From NCBI RefSeq assembly GCF_034497705.1, contig NZ_JAXRUV010000001.1, positions 372,001-436,000 on the forward strand: a stretch of DNA of 64,000 nucleotides, read 5' to 3'. The position numbers and the translations under genes were made by a program. The notes under the pieces are model-generated. The model made no database searches. It had not been told where the DNA came from and worked only from the letters and a program-made list of their open reading frames with translations. The stretch's first letter is position 1, and the number at the start of each line of letters is the position of its first letter. Below, one piece after another: positions 24,996 through 32,960 of the stretch. The stretch comes from Marinococcus luteus_A. GTDB taxonomy: Bacteria > Bacillota > Bacilli > Bacillales > Marinococcaceae.

Positions 24996-25883
24996 ATGAC
25001 ACAGGATCCACGCAAACAGTATTATCATAATGACTATCCGAAGCAGTACCAGGATCCGCCTGGAGTGCAGAAATATATGAATCCACAGCCGGACTGCGGC
25101 GAAAGCAGCTATGAGGGCACCGGACAGCTGAAGGGACGAAAAGCGCTTGTTACCGGCGGCGATTCCGGTATCGGCCGGGCGGCAGCTATTGCGTACGCCC
25201 GCGAAGGCGCCGATGTGGCGATTAACTATCTGCCGGACGAGGAGCCGGACGCCCAGGACGTGAAGGAAATGATTGAACAGGCCGGGCGTAAAGCAGTGCT
25301 TCTGCCGGGAGACCTCAGAAGCGAAACGTTCTCCCGCGAACTCGTGCAGTCCGCAGTGGATGAACTCGGTGGCCTGGACATTCTGGCACTTGTCGCCGGC
25401 AAACAGCAGGCCGTAAAGGACATTGCGGACCTTACGACCGAACAGATCGTTTCCACGTTTGAAACGAATGTATTTTCCATGTACTGGATGACACAGGAAG
25501 CGCTCCCGCATATGCCGGAGGGCGGCTCGATCATAACAACGACTTCCGTTGAAGGCTACGATCCGTCGCCAATGCTTCTGGATTATGCAGCGACCAAAAG
25601 TACTATCATCGGGTTTACGAAAGCACTGGCCAAGCAGGTAGCCTCCCAGGGCATCCGGGTAAACTCGGTCGCGCCGGGGCCGTTCTGGTCTCCGCTCCAG
25701 ATTTCCGGCGGCCAGCCGGCCGAAAACGTCCCTAAATTTGGAGAAGAGACGCCGGAGACGCCTCTTGGGCGTGCGGGTCAGCCGGCGGAGCTTTCCGGCA
25801 TCTACGTATTCCTTGCCTCCGATCAGGCAAGCTATGTGACCGGTCACGTATACAGCGCGACCGGTGGCTTGAACGCCAATTAA
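24996..25883 (+). CDS. SDR family oxidoreductase, YhdF/YdaD-like
   Basis: This 295-residue short-chain dehydrogenase has an extended N-terminus (YPKQYQDPPGVQKYMNPQPD) characteristic of the Bacillus general-stress SDRs YhdF, YdaD and YhxC, then TGGDSGIGRAAA (about 54-65), ALVAGK in place of the NAG motif, and catalytic YAATKSTI (Tyr about 195, Lys about 199). It probably reduces a small aldehyde or ketone with NAD(P)H. AAAGGAGA precedes the ATG. No convincing sigma-B promoter is visible. Confidence 0.82.
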   Translation: MTQDPRKQYYHNDYPKQYQDPPGVQKYMNPQPDCGESSYEGTGQLKGRKALVTGGDSGIGRAAAIAYAREGADVAINYLPDEEPDAQDVKEMIEQAGRKAVLLPGDLRSETFSRELVQSAVDELGGLDILALVAGKQQAVKDIADLTTEQIVSTFETNVFSMYWMTQEALPHMPEGGSIITTTSVEGYDPSPMLLDYAATKSTIIGFTKALAKQVASQGIRVNSVAPGPFWSPLQISGGQPAENVPKFGEETPETPLGRAGQPAELSGIYVFLASDQASYVTGHVYSATGGLNAN

Positions 25884-25897
25884 TTGAGACAGACAAA

Positions 25898-25942
25898 AAG
25901 CCCCCATCTCCCGTTAATCCGGGAAATGGGGGCTTAATTTTT
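25898..25942. terminator. bidirectional terminator between SDR and HxlR genes
   Basis: AAGCCCCCAT and ATGGGGGCTT with further inner pairs form a long stem; T-rich tracts follow on both strands. It serves two convergent genes. Confidence 0.75.
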
Positions 25943-26300
25943 AGGACAGCTTTTCTTCCTGTGCCTCGGGTTCCTCTGCCTGCTTGCGGGCAACGTGGGA
26001 GCTTCCCCACTCGTGCATTGCTTCGAGTATCGGCTCCAGGCTCCGGCCGTATTCAGTAATGGAATATTCTACCTTGGGCGGAATTTCCGGGTAAATGACG
26101 CGCTGGATAATATCCTCATCCTCGAGCTCGCGCAGCTGCTTGGTGAGCATACGCTGGGTGATGCCCGGCATTTTCCGTTTTAATACACTGAAGCGCTGTG
26201 TGCCGTCATTTAGCAGATGCACAAGGATGACAGGCTTCCATTTGCCGACAAGGATACCGAGCGCCTCCTGAAACTGACAGAATTCGACTTCTTTTTTCAT
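25941..26300 (-). CDS. HxlR/DUF24 family transcriptional regulator
   Basis: This 119-residue winged-helix protein carries the family's Cys in EFCQFQEALGILVGKWKP (residue 8) and the core RFSVLKRKMPGITQRMLTKQ. Bacillus relatives (YodB, CatR, HypR) sense quinones, diamide or disulfide stress through this N-terminal Cys and repress azoreductases and nitroreductases. It is divergent from an azoreductase gene and a perfect palindrome lies between them. ATG 26300 with AAGGAG is chosen over GTG 26309. Confidence 0.85.
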   Translation of the reverse strand: MKKEVEFCQFQEALGILVGKWKPVILVHLLNDGTQRFSVLKRKMPGITQRMLTKQLRELEDEDIIQRVIYPEIPPKVEYSITEYGRSLEPILEAMHEWGSSHVARKQAEEPEAQEEKLS

Positions 26301-26363
26301 TAATGCCACTCCTTAGTACGATTTTATAAAGCAGGTATGTAGTTATTTGCTTGCATGCAATTC

Positions 26364-26377
26364 AGTATGTACATACT
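26364..26377. promoter_or_regulatory. palindrome AGTATGTACATACT, candidate HxlR operator
   Basis: A perfect 14-bp palindrome lies between the divergent HxlR and azoreductase genes, beside a second one (TTGCATGCAA, 26351-26360) and a partial copy GTATGTAGT at 26334-26342. Repeated GTATGT half-sites suggest repressor binding. Confidence 0.5.
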
Positions 26378-26548
26378 ACCACGTTCCACCTGTAAAACGA
26401 ACTGTTTTGCTTACACTCTTCTAAAGCCGCCATTGGTACCCTCAAGGGAACTATACCACTTTTAAGTGCGTACTTGTTTTCACAGGCAGAGCGGCTAAAA
26501 TAATAAGAGCAGAGAAAAATTAAACATTTAAGAAAAAGAGGGATAGCT

Positions 26549-27184
26549 GTGAACGTATTATTAGTAAAAGCAAATAACCGCCCGGATGGCATTTCCACGA
26601 AAATGTACGAAACGTTTCTGGAAAACGTCCAGAACGCGGGCGCATTGAACGTCGAGACCTACGACGTGTTTGAAGAGGATACGCCGTATTTTGGCCAGGA
26701 CTTCTTTGACGCTTTCGGGCGTCTCGCGACAGACGGTAAGCCAACTGAAATGGACCGCCGGGTGCTTGCCGCCAAGCAGAAAGCAAAGGATGCCTTCAGC
26801 GCTGCTGATCTGGTTGTCTTCGCCTTCCCGCTGTGGAACCTCACAATTCCGGCCAAGCTGCAGACCTTTATTGACTATATCGCTGAAGCCGGCTACACGT
26901 TTAAATACAGCCCGGAAGGTGCACTGATTCCGCTGATGCCGGAGAAAAAAGTGATCTTTCTGAACGCCCGCGGCGGCGTGTATTCCGCTCCGGAAATGGC
27001 CGGCATGGATATGGCGCTTGCGTACATGCAGAACATTTTTGGCGGTCTGTACGGCATGGATATCGTGGACGAAGTAGTAATCGAAGGTCATAATGCCAAC
27101 CCGGACCAGGCAGAGGAAATCATCGACGCTGGACTCAAGGAAGTTGCGGAAGCCGCTTCCCGCGTGGCCTACCAAAAAGTATAA
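26549..27184 (+). CDS. azoR: FMN-dependent NADH-azoreductase
   Basis: AzoR uses FMN and NADH to reduce quinones by two electrons and azo compounds. The 211-residue flavodoxin-fold protein has the FMN loops PLWNLTIPAKLQTFIDYI (about 97-114) and FLNARGGVY (about 140-148). The start is GTG. In B. subtilis, azoreductases are de-repressed by quinone-sensing DUF24 regulators, which matches the adjacent hxlR-type gene. A terminator follows immediately. Confidence 0.9.
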   Translation: MNVLLVKANNRPDGISTKMYETFLENVQNAGALNVETYDVFEEDTPYFGQDFFDAFGRLATDGKPTEMDRRVLAAKQKAKDAFSAADLVVFAFPLWNLTIPAKLQTFIDYIAEAGYTFKYSPEGALIPLMPEKKVIFLNARGGVYSAPEMAGMDMALAYMQNIFGGLYGMDIVDEVVIEGHNANPDQAEEIIDAGLKEVAEAASRVAYQKV

Positions 27185-27197
27185 CGAACCAATCAAT

Positions 27198-27229
27198 CCG
27201 CCCGGCAGGAAACTGCCGGCGGGTTTTTT
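27198..27229 (+). terminator. intrinsic terminator of azoR
   Basis: CCGCCCGGCAG pairs with CTGCCGGCGGG across GAAA and is followed by TTTTTT. Confidence 0.8.
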
Positions 27230-27320
27230 AATGGGAAAATGTAGAAGAAGGGGACATAAAAGGATATTTCTGCTAAACTGCATTTGTAATATTTTAGGTA
27301 ATATAGGGTAGAGGAAGAGC

Positions 27321-27497
27321 ATGGCAGTGGGCCAGAATCGAATACGTACGACGCTGGTTTTCGTCTTAAACGGCTTGGTTTTTATGTGGGTTTTTATTCT
27401 CAATATTTTGGCAATCACGGGGCAGAGTTATGTGGGAAATACCGCCATGTTCTTCCAATTATTATTGATAGCCAACGTTTGGATCATATGGAATTAA
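27321..27497 (+). CDS. 58-residue two-helix membrane protein
   Basis: GAGGAAGAGC precedes an ATG that opens a 58-residue frame with two helices (TLVFVLNGLVFMWVFILNIL and MFFQLLLIANVWIIW). The product is unrecognised. Its last 10 bases overlap the next small frame. The two may be coupled genes, or one roughly 95-residue three-helix gene with a frameshift near 27490. Confidence 0.45.
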   Translation: MAVGQNRIRTTLVFVLNGLVFMWVFILNILAITGQSYVGNTAMFFQLLLIANVWIIWN

Positions 27498-27610
27498 ACC
27501 GGGGGGCGAAGAAAAGCATCAACCAGGCGGAAGCGGTATGGTTAAGAATATTGGCGGCGCTTTTGCTTATGAGCACGATGAGCTTCGTGCTTGCGGAGAT
27601 ACTTAATTAA
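27488..27610 (+). CDS. 40-residue single-helix membrane peptide
   Basis: An ATG at 27488, inside the end of the 27321-27497 frame, starts a 40-residue frame with a polar N-terminus (MELNRGAKKSINQAEAVWLR) and one helix (ILAALLLMSTMSFVLAEIL). It has no independent ribosome binding site, so it depends on coupling or is the frameshifted 3' part of the upstream gene. Confidence 0.35.
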   Translation: MELNRGAKKSINQAEAVWLRILAALLLMSTMSFVLAEILN

Positions 27611-27629
27611 TTAAAAGAAAGGTGATAGC

Positions 27630-27980
27630 GTGCCAGAATTTTTTTCTGTAGCAGGAATTGTCGGTATTCTGCTGATTTTTTTGCTGGAGTTATGGATCGT
27701 ACCAAAAGGAGCAGTAACCCTTAAAAAAACTAAAGGAAAGTATTGGTCCAATGGGATTTTGGGAGCTGTAATTGTGATGGTAATTGTACTTCCTTTCACG
27801 ACAGAGGTGTATTCACAGAACTATTTTCCGCTATTTGTAATTTCTTCTCTCGTGTTGGTCGGAGCGGCAAAAGCATGGCTGGAATGGTATTTTGCCAGAG
27901 AAGCAAAAGAATATATTGTAACTAGTATAACCATTCTGTATTTTATTGTTTCTTATCTTGCGCTGGAGCTTCTATTTTAG
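27630..27980 (+). CDS. DUF4181-like membrane protein
   Basis: This 116-residue protein has four hydrophobic segments and a KYWSNGILGAVI loop. It resembles the DUF4181 family of small Bacillus membrane proteins, which has no known function. The start is GTG after AAAGGTG. It lies 19 bases after the preceding small frame, in one orientation, so a shared transcript is likely. Confidence 0.5.
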   Translation: MPEFFSVAGIVGILLIFLLELWIVPKGAVTLKKTKGKYWSNGILGAVIVMVIVLPFTTEVYSQNYFPLFVISSLVLVGAAKAWLEWYFAREAKEYIVTSITILYFIVSYLALELLF

Positions 27981-28029
27981 TTGAAACGTAGTCAGTACAG
28001 CATAAGGTCTGCGAGAGCGATGATGCCAA

Positions 28030-28356
28030 TTAATGCGGAAACAATGCTAATAAAAAAGGAATGCCAGTGCTTGCGTTCCTCAGGGATATTGCGCTTTTCT
28101 CTATGCCGTCAAGCAGGGACAGAAGGGCAAAATGAAAACCCAGTGCCGGGAAAACCCATGCCGTTTTTTCGGTACCGATGAAAAGAATAAAAAGAAAAAG
28201 CGTAAAAACGGTGATATAAATCTTAGTTTCCAGAAACTTTTCCTCCTGCATCCGGTAGTTGTTTCTTCGGTAGGAAACCCGTATTTTCTTTCGCATTCTA
28301 TTATCAACAATTAGTGTAAGAAGAAAAATAATGAGAATGATTAATGCTGTAGTCAC
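28030..28356 (-). CDS. DUF4181-like membrane protein
   Basis: This 108-residue protein starts with a helix (LIILIIFLLTLIVDNRMRKK) and has the basic RMQEEKFLETKIYITVFTLF region and two more helices, similar in layout to DUF4181 proteins such as the one at 27630. The GTG start follows AAAGGAGA. It is convergent with the 27630 gene. Confidence 0.5.
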   Translation of the reverse strand: MTTALIILIIFLLTLIVDNRMRKKIRVSYRRNNYRMQEEKFLETKIYITVFTLFLFILFIGTEKTAWVFPALGFHFALLSLLDGIEKSAISLRNASTGIPFLLALFPH

Positions 28357-28485
28357 GGCAGAATCTCCTTTTTGTTAGAAATCAACTGAAAAAAATTAAT
28401 GCTGTTACAGATATACATGTTTCTTTTTAACCGTACGAAGGGTCAGTATAACTGGTCATTTATTTTCCTATAAGGAGGCTTTTCA

Positions 28486-28668
28486 ATGAATGTCCGGCAA
28501 ATAATACTTTTAGCTTCATTAATCATATCAATCACTGTAATTATGGGCATGAACTATTTTGAAAAGGAAAACCTGTTCACTATGATACCGCTCGCTATGG
28601 TGGCAGTAATAGGATCGGGATGGCTTACAGCTGATGTTATTAAAAATAAGCGGCTGCAGAAGAATTGA
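28486..28668 (+). CDS. 60-residue membrane protein
   Basis: Two helices (IILLASLIISITVIMGM and TMIPLAMVAVIGSGWLTADV) and a basic C-terminus are visible. AAGGAGG precedes the ATG. Its stop codon overlaps the next start (TGATG), so the two are translated together. The family was not recognised. Confidence 0.55.
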   Translation: MNVRQIILLASLIISITVIMGMNYFEKENLFTMIPLAMVAVIGSGWLTADVIKNKRLQKN

Positions 28669-28934
28669 TGAATCTGTTGGTGTTATTAATCCCCGTGGTG
28701 CTCGTATCCTTCGCTTTATATGCAGTGCTTGAGCCGGCGAACTGGAAAATACATTTGCTGTTTACATTCGGATATGTATTTGTTGCAGGGGTGGTCTCTC
28801 TAGTAAGTGCAGTTATTGCGGGGGCGCGAAGCGGGGCATTTGAGTTAGGAGATATCAATTATACATTTACTACAATTACTGTTTGCATGATCGTCGGCCT
28901 TGGCGGCTATTCGCTATTTCGAGAATATTTATAA
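28668..28934 (+). CDS. 88-residue three-helix membrane protein
   Basis: The ATG at 28668 overlaps the stop of the 28486 gene by one base. Three helices are visible (LLVLLIPVVLVSFALYAVL, LLFTFGYVFVAGVVSLVSAV and ITVCMIVGLGGYSLF). I do not recognise a family. Coupling suggests the two small proteins act together. Confidence 0.5.
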   Translation: MNLLVLLIPVVLVSFALYAVLEPANWKIHLLFTFGYVFVAGVVSLVSAVIAGARSGAFELGDINYTFTTITVCMIVGLGGYSLFREYL

Positions 28935-29139
28935 CGAAATGTTCCTGCTTTTAAAAATAAAGGGAAATATCCATATTTATGTGTAAATATAGAGGCAGAA
29001 AAAACATTTTATCGTGAAAATTTGTTTGAAATATTAATAGTTCGGAAAACATATATGTATGAGCGATTTATAGTCAGCAGAAATATTGATTCAGCGACAA
29101 ACGACTGGAGCTGATGAAACGATTAAAGGAGATGATTAC

Positions 29140-29421
29140 ATGGCAGAGAAAAACGAAAATAATAAGGAAAATAAGGGATACGGCTGGGTGGCTACAGGCA
29201 GCCTGATTGGCGGATCACTTCCGCTTATTACACGTAAAATCAAAAAAGGCCTGACGCCGGACGGCGACGATAAAGGCAAGAAAAAAGATAAAAAGAAAAA
29301 ATCGAAAAAACCGCGTTATATTTTAAACAAAAAGAAGAGTACACCGAAAAAATTGGCGAAGCAGAAAAAACTTCTGAAGAAAAAGGCAAAAGGCAAGCTG
29401 CCGAAAAAGCTGAAGAAATAG
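29140..29421 (+). CDS. lysine-rich small protein
   Basis: This 93-residue protein has a short polar start, a weakly hydrophobic glycine-rich patch (YGWVATGSLIGGSLPLITRK) and then a C-terminal half dominated by lysine in repeated KKK and PKKL groups. Such a tail would bind nucleic acid, teichoic acid or membrane surfaces; none is proven. AAAGGAGATG precedes the ATG. It is unusual because its neighbours encode acidic proteins. A terminator follows. Confidence 0.55.
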   Translation: MAEKNENNKENKGYGWVATGSLIGGSLPLITRKIKKGLTPDGDDKGKKKDKKKKSKKPRYILNKKKSTPKKLAKQKKLLKKKAKGKLPKKLKK

Positions 29422-29430
29422 TAACTCTGA

Positions 29431-29466
29431 ACCACCCTTCCCTGTCGACGGGAGGGGTGTTTTTTC
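29431..29466 (+). terminator. intrinsic terminator of the lysine-rich gene
   Basis: ACCACCCTTCCC and GGGAGGGGTGT form a stem around TGTCGAC and are followed by TTTTTT. Confidence 0.7.
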
Positions 29467-29488
29467 TAAAATTTTTTTGCAAAAAATA

Positions 29489-29512
29489 GTTTAATATCCA
29501 TAATGAGCGTAT
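29489..29512 (+). promoter_or_regulatory. sigma-B-like promoter of hsp20
   Basis: GTTTAA and GCGTAT are 12 bp apart, close to the sigma-B pattern though with a short spacer, and lie 46 bases before the start codon. Confidence 0.35.
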
Positions 29513-29557
29513 ATAATTAATAATGAAAACACCATTACTTCGAACAAGGAGGAATGC

Positions 29558-29998
29558 ATGATGGCAGATTTAACACCTAATCGCCGTAATCGAGGGTTTT
29601 TCCCGGACCTCTCCCGTGGTTTTGGATTTGGAGATTTGCTGAATGACCGGTTTTTGGAGCCTCTTCAGGACATGAACAAGTTTAAGCTGGACGTTCGTGA
29701 AGAAGATAAAGAATATGTAGTCGAAGCAGAGCTCCCTGGCTTTCGCAAGGAAGATATCCGGGTGGAATATGAAGCACCGGTGCTTTCGATAAGTGCGAAG
29801 CGCGAGGAAAAGCAGGACATCGACCATGATGACTACGTGCACAGAGAACGCAGCTACGGTGAATTCCGCCGGCGCCTAACACTTGAGAATGTTAAAGATG
29901 ATGATATCCAGGCTTCTTTTGAAAATGGCGTATTGAAGCTGCAGCTGCCAAAAGAGGAAAAGCGGTCTGTAGATAAAAAACAAATCGACATTCAATAA
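29558..29998 (+). CDS. hsp20: Hsp20/alpha-crystallin small heat-shock protein
   Basis: This 146-residue chaperone holds unfolding proteins in a refoldable state without ATP. The alpha-crystallin domain runs from about residue 43 to 134 (KLDVREEDKEYVVEAELPGF to the ENGVLKLQLPK motif), followed by a C-terminal KKQIDIQ with an I-x-I-like anchor. AAGGAGG precedes two adjacent ATGs. A sigma-B-like promoter is upstream. Confidence 0.88.
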   Translation: MMADLTPNRRNRGFFPDLSRGFGFGDLLNDRFLEPLQDMNKFKLDVREEDKEYVVEAELPGFRKEDIRVEYEAPVLSISAKREEKQDIDHDDYVHRERSYGEFRRRLTLENVKDDDIQASFENGVLKLQLPKEEKRSVDKKQIDIQ

Positions 29999-30000
29999 GA

Positions 30001-30466
30001 ATGTTACAGTCATACTGTAAATATTCGTATTTGCGCTTGAATGTGTTGAAAGTACTGGCAAAACCGCATGAAACGCTTTGAAGCAAGAGGAATTACCTGC
30101 GTTCATATAGAAGGCGGTAATCTCATTGTAATATTTCGTGACAAATTCTGGTGGGTAAACCGCTGTTTATATCTTTGCGAAGCTTTGAAGCAGGCCATAA
30201 GGCCTGCTTTTTTTACATAAAATGAAAGTTTATTAAGAGGAGATTACAACTAAATTAATGCTGTTGATATTTTTAGGTCCCCGCGTCATAATCGGAAGCG
30301 TTGTGTTTGAGAGAAAGCACATAAGTAATTCAGCAATCAACTACATTTAACAACCAACCTATCCACGAAGCAGTGACGTAAAGGTAAGTAATCATATAGG
30401 CAAACAGTTCATTGGGCATCGTCATCAGGACGAAAAAAATATCTTTACCTCGGAGGTTGAATCAAT
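30001..30466 (+). other. intergenic region between hsp20 and the 3D-domain gene
   Basis: Besides the terminator at 30188-30214, the stretch from 30215 to 30466 is a long leader for the next gene without a recognised riboswitch. A weak pairing between AGGTAA at 30382 and TTTACCT just before the ribosome binding site may cover it. Confidence 0.35.
30188..30214 (+). terminator. intrinsic terminator
   Basis: AAGCAGGCC and GGCCTGCTT pair perfectly across ATAA and run into seven T residues. It lies 190 bases after hsp20 and is probably its terminator, or ends an unrecognised short RNA. Confidence 0.6.
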
Positions 30467-31132
30467 ATGATGAAAAAAACATTATTTGGAACAGCAATTA
30501 CAGCAGGCGTAGTATTCGGAGCACCACAGGCAGCGGACGCATCCATCAGCGACCACGGGCAGTTGGACAGAGGAGACGTTAACTCTTCCGTTGCAGAACT
30601 TCAGGATAAATTAAAAGAAGAAGGCTACTTTAGTGGAAACACCGGTTCCACATTCGGACCGGAAACAGAAAGCGCAGTTAAAGACTTTCAGGCAGACAAC
30701 GGTATTTCTTCTTCTGCCGGCAGCTACTTCGGCGTAGCAGGTCCGGAAACACAGGGAGCTCTTGAAGGTTCTTCATCTGAATCTTCCAATGACAGCGGAG
30801 AAGTTCAGGGAGAATCAACTTCCGAAAGCAGCAATAGCGGCGGCGAATCCATGACAATGGAAGCCACAGCATACACGGCTGAATGTGCAGGCTGCAGCGG
30901 CATCACGGCAACTGGCAAAAACCTGAACAACGACCGTGACGCGAATGTCATCGCCGTAGATCCGGACGTGATCCCACTCGGCTCCACTGTAGAAGTGGAA
31001 GGCATGGGCACGTATAAAGCAGAAGATACGGGCGGCGCGATTAACGGTGACCGTATTGATGTGCACGTACCTAACACATCTGAAGCAAATTCCTTCGGCC
31101 GTCAGGACGTTGAAGTAACAGTAGTCGACTAA
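30467..31132 (+). CDS. secreted peptidoglycan-binding and 3D-domain protein, YocH-like
   Basis: This 221-residue protein has a signal peptide (to ADAS), a peptidoglycan-binding repeat (VAELQDKLKEEGYFSG ... ESAVKDFQ, about 42-90), a Ser/Glu-rich linker and a C-terminal 3D domain (ATAYTAECAGCSGITATGKN, then VIAVDPDVIPLGSTVEV and the DTGGAINGDRIDVHV motif with three aspartates). 3D domains adopt the MltA fold and cleave glycan strands; YocH is a WalRK-controlled autolysin. AT-richer codons than its neighbours are notable. Its ribosome binding site is CGGAGG. Confidence 0.82.
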   Translation: MMKKTLFGTAITAGVVFGAPQAADASISDHGQLDRGDVNSSVAELQDKLKEEGYFSGNTGSTFGPETESAVKDFQADNGISSSAGSYFGVAGPETQGALEGSSSESSNDSGEVQGESTSESSNSGGESMTMEATAYTAECAGCSGITATGKNLNNDRDANVIAVDPDVIPLGSTVEVEGMGTYKAEDTGGAINGDRIDVHVPNTSEANSFGRQDVEVTVVD

Positions 31133-31150
31133 TCAATAGCACGAAGCAAA

Positions 31151-31181
31151 AATCCTCTCCAGAGCTGGAGGGGATTTTTTT
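31151..31181 (+). terminator. intrinsic terminator of the 3D-domain gene
   Basis: AATCCTCTCC and GGAGGGGATT pair across AGAGCT and run into TTTTTTT. Confidence 0.75.
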
Positions 31182-31289
31182 GTTTCTACATTTCACCTGG
31201 AACATATATTAAAAATCAGGAAAAACGTTTAGAATATGAAAGAGACCGAAGGAAAAGCTTTAATAAAATTGTTAGGCCGGAGGAAAAAG

Positions 31290-31796
31290 ATGATACATAT
31301 CGAACAGGCCGGACCGTCGCATGTTTCCGGCATTATTTCTGTCTGTACGAAAGCGACCTGGGCGACGTACCGGGGGCTGTGCAGTGATGATTATCTTGAG
31401 CGCGTGTGCCGGGAGTTTTATAATGAAGCCAGGGTGCTCGATGAGGTGAAGCATACAAGCCTCGACTGGGGAGGATATTTTACAGCCGTGGAAAACGAAG
31501 CAGTAATAGGAGCTGCGGGCGGCGGCATGACAGGGGAGAAGGAATCTGAACTGTACGTGCTGTATCTGGACCCGGATCGCCGGAACGAAGGTATAGGCAC
31601 AATGCTGCTTGATATTGTGACAAGCCAGCAGCAGAAATGGGGGTCTGCGGAGCAGTGGGTGTCTGTGCAGAAGGGCAACCAGCTGGCGATTCCCTTTTAT
31701 GAAGCCAAAGGATTTATGTACGAAGGAGAGCGTATCGGATATGCGAACACGGAAGACGAGGATTATGTATCGCTCCGGTACAGACGTGCTATTTAA
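31290..31796 (+). CDS. GNAT family N-acetyltransferase
   Basis: This 168-residue protein has the GNAT core: the acetyl-CoA loop DPDRRNEGIGTMLLDIV (about 110-126) and a downstream NQLAIPFYEAKGF motif. The acceptor is unknown. Start 31290 is chosen because CGGAGG lies nine bases upstream; the longer frame from 31236 lacks one. A 47-residue membrane gene follows. Confidence 0.8.
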   Translation: MIHIEQAGPSHVSGIISVCTKATWATYRGLCSDDYLERVCREFYNEARVLDEVKHTSLDWGGYFTAVENEAVIGAAGGGMTGEKESELYVLYLDPDRRNEGIGTMLLDIVTSQQQKWGSAEQWVSVQKGNQLAIPFYEAKGFMYEGERIGYANTEDEDYVSLRYRRAI

Positions 31797-31843
31797 GATA
31801 GAAGAAAAACAGCTGCGAACCGGGCAGCCCAAGGAGGAAGAAC

Positions 31844-31987
31844 ATGCTTATCATGCTCATGGTGCTGGGCTTCGCCGGTGTGTTGACAGCGGTCAGCTTT
31901 ATTCCTAACAGCCGGGTGAGGAAAATCTCCATTTACAGCAGCTATGCGTTGTTTCTTACAGCGCTCGCGATTTTAACGCTGGGATAG
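31844..31987 (+). CDS. 47-residue membrane protein
   Basis: AAGGAGG precedes an ATG that opens a 47-residue frame with two helices (MLIMLMVLGFAGVLTAVSFI and YALFLTALAILTLG) joined by a basic loop NSRVRK. The family was not recognised. It lies 47 bases after the GNAT stop codon and probably shares its transcript. Confidence 0.55.
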   Translation: MLIMLMVLGFAGVLTAVSFIPNSRVRKISIYSSYALFLTALAILTLG

Positions 31988-32074
31988 CCTCGGCGAAATT
32001 ATAAAACAGGCGTTTTGTTGTACTGCATGTAACTGTTTTGGTTATAATTGACAATAGAAACGGAGGAATGACAG

Positions 32075-32947
32075 ATGAAAGCACTAGTAACCGGAGCAAC
32101 AGGTAAATTAGGTTCCCAGGTGATGCAGTCGCTGCTGAAAAAGATGCCGGCGGAGCAGCTGGCCGTCAGCGTCCGGAATCCGGACAAGGCCCAGGAGCTG
32201 AAGGAAGCAGGGGTGGACGTGCGCCGCGGCGATTTTGACGATCCGGAAAGTCTAGACGAAGCGTTTGCCGGCGTGGACCGGCTGCTGATTATATCAACAG
32301 ATGGAGACAACGACACAAGAATCCAACAGCATACGAACGCGGTAGAAGCTGCGGCGCGCGCGGGTGCTTCCTTTATTGCCTACACAAGCATCGGCCATGC
32401 TGAAAGCAGCACGATGTTTTTGGCTCCGCCGCATCGAGCTGCCGAAAATGCGATCATTGAAACCGGCATTCCGCATGCGTTTCTGCGCAACAACTGGTAC
32501 CTCGAAAACGAAGTGCCGGGCATTCAGGGAGCCATGAACGGGGCGCCGTGGGTTACTGCTGCCGGGAACGGCCGGACAGGGTGGGCGCTGCAGCTCGATT
32601 ACGCAGAAGCAGCAGCCGCCGCTCTCGCAGGAGAGGGAGAACAGCAGTCGGTATACGAGCTTTCCGGCCGCCCGTATACTCAGGACGAGCTAGTAAGCAT
32701 ACTTGGAGACGTGCTCGGAAAAGAGATTCCAGTGCAGCACGTGGACGACGATGAATATGCGGAGATCATGAAGGAAGCCGGCATGCCGGAGGCGGTGGTG
32801 CCAATGCTTGTAAGCATCCAGCAGGGCATCCGCAGCGGATCGCTCGACATTGAAAGCAATGATTTTGAAAAGCTGCTCGGCCGTCCGGCCACACCGATGC
32901 GTGACGCGCTTGAACATCTCGTGCGGACGCTTCCGGCCGAGTCTTAA
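32075..32947 (+). CDS. NAD(P)H-binding oxidoreductase, QorB/NmrA-like
   Basis: This 290-residue atypical short-chain reductase starts with the nucleotide motif VTGATGKLGSQVMQSLL and has LIISTDGDND and FIAYTSIGHAESS segments as in QorB-type NAD(P)H:quinone reductases, and lacks the YxxxK pair. It likely reduces a quinone or senses the NADP ratio. CGGAGG precedes the ATG. It is single and convergent with the EamA gene. Confidence 0.8.
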   Translation: MKALVTGATGKLGSQVMQSLLKKMPAEQLAVSVRNPDKAQELKEAGVDVRRGDFDDPESLDEAFAGVDRLLIISTDGDNDTRIQQHTNAVEAAARAGASFIAYTSIGHAESSTMFLAPPHRAAENAIIETGIPHAFLRNNWYLENEVPGIQGAMNGAPWVTAAGNGRTGWALQLDYAEAAAAALAGEGEQQSVYELSGRPYTQDELVSILGDVLGKEIPVQHVDDDEYAEIMKEAGMPEAVVPMLVSIQQGIRSGSLDIESNDFEKLLGRPATPMRDALEHLVRTLPAES

Positions 32948-32960
32948 TTACGACAACGCC

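Noticed and set aside
24936..25907. 323-residue minus-strand frame opposite the SDR gene
   Set aside because: It is a shadow of the GC-rich sense gene: low-complexity Arg and Cys content, no ribosome binding site and no recognisable domain, while the sense frame has full SDR motifs.
26561..27418. 285-residue minus-strand frame opposite azoR
   Set aside because: Composition is His, Phe and Cys rich without a domain, it crosses the azoR terminator, and the sense gene is well supported.
30069..30221. 50-residue frame after hsp20 (MKRFEARGITCVHIEGGNLI...)
   Set aside because: No ribosome binding site precedes it and its end runs through the terminator stem.
30215..30466. possible riboswitch (ydaO/c-di-AMP type) before the 3D-domain cell-wall gene
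   Set aside because: Such genes often have this RNA, but the conserved GGGGGAACC-type blocks are not present.
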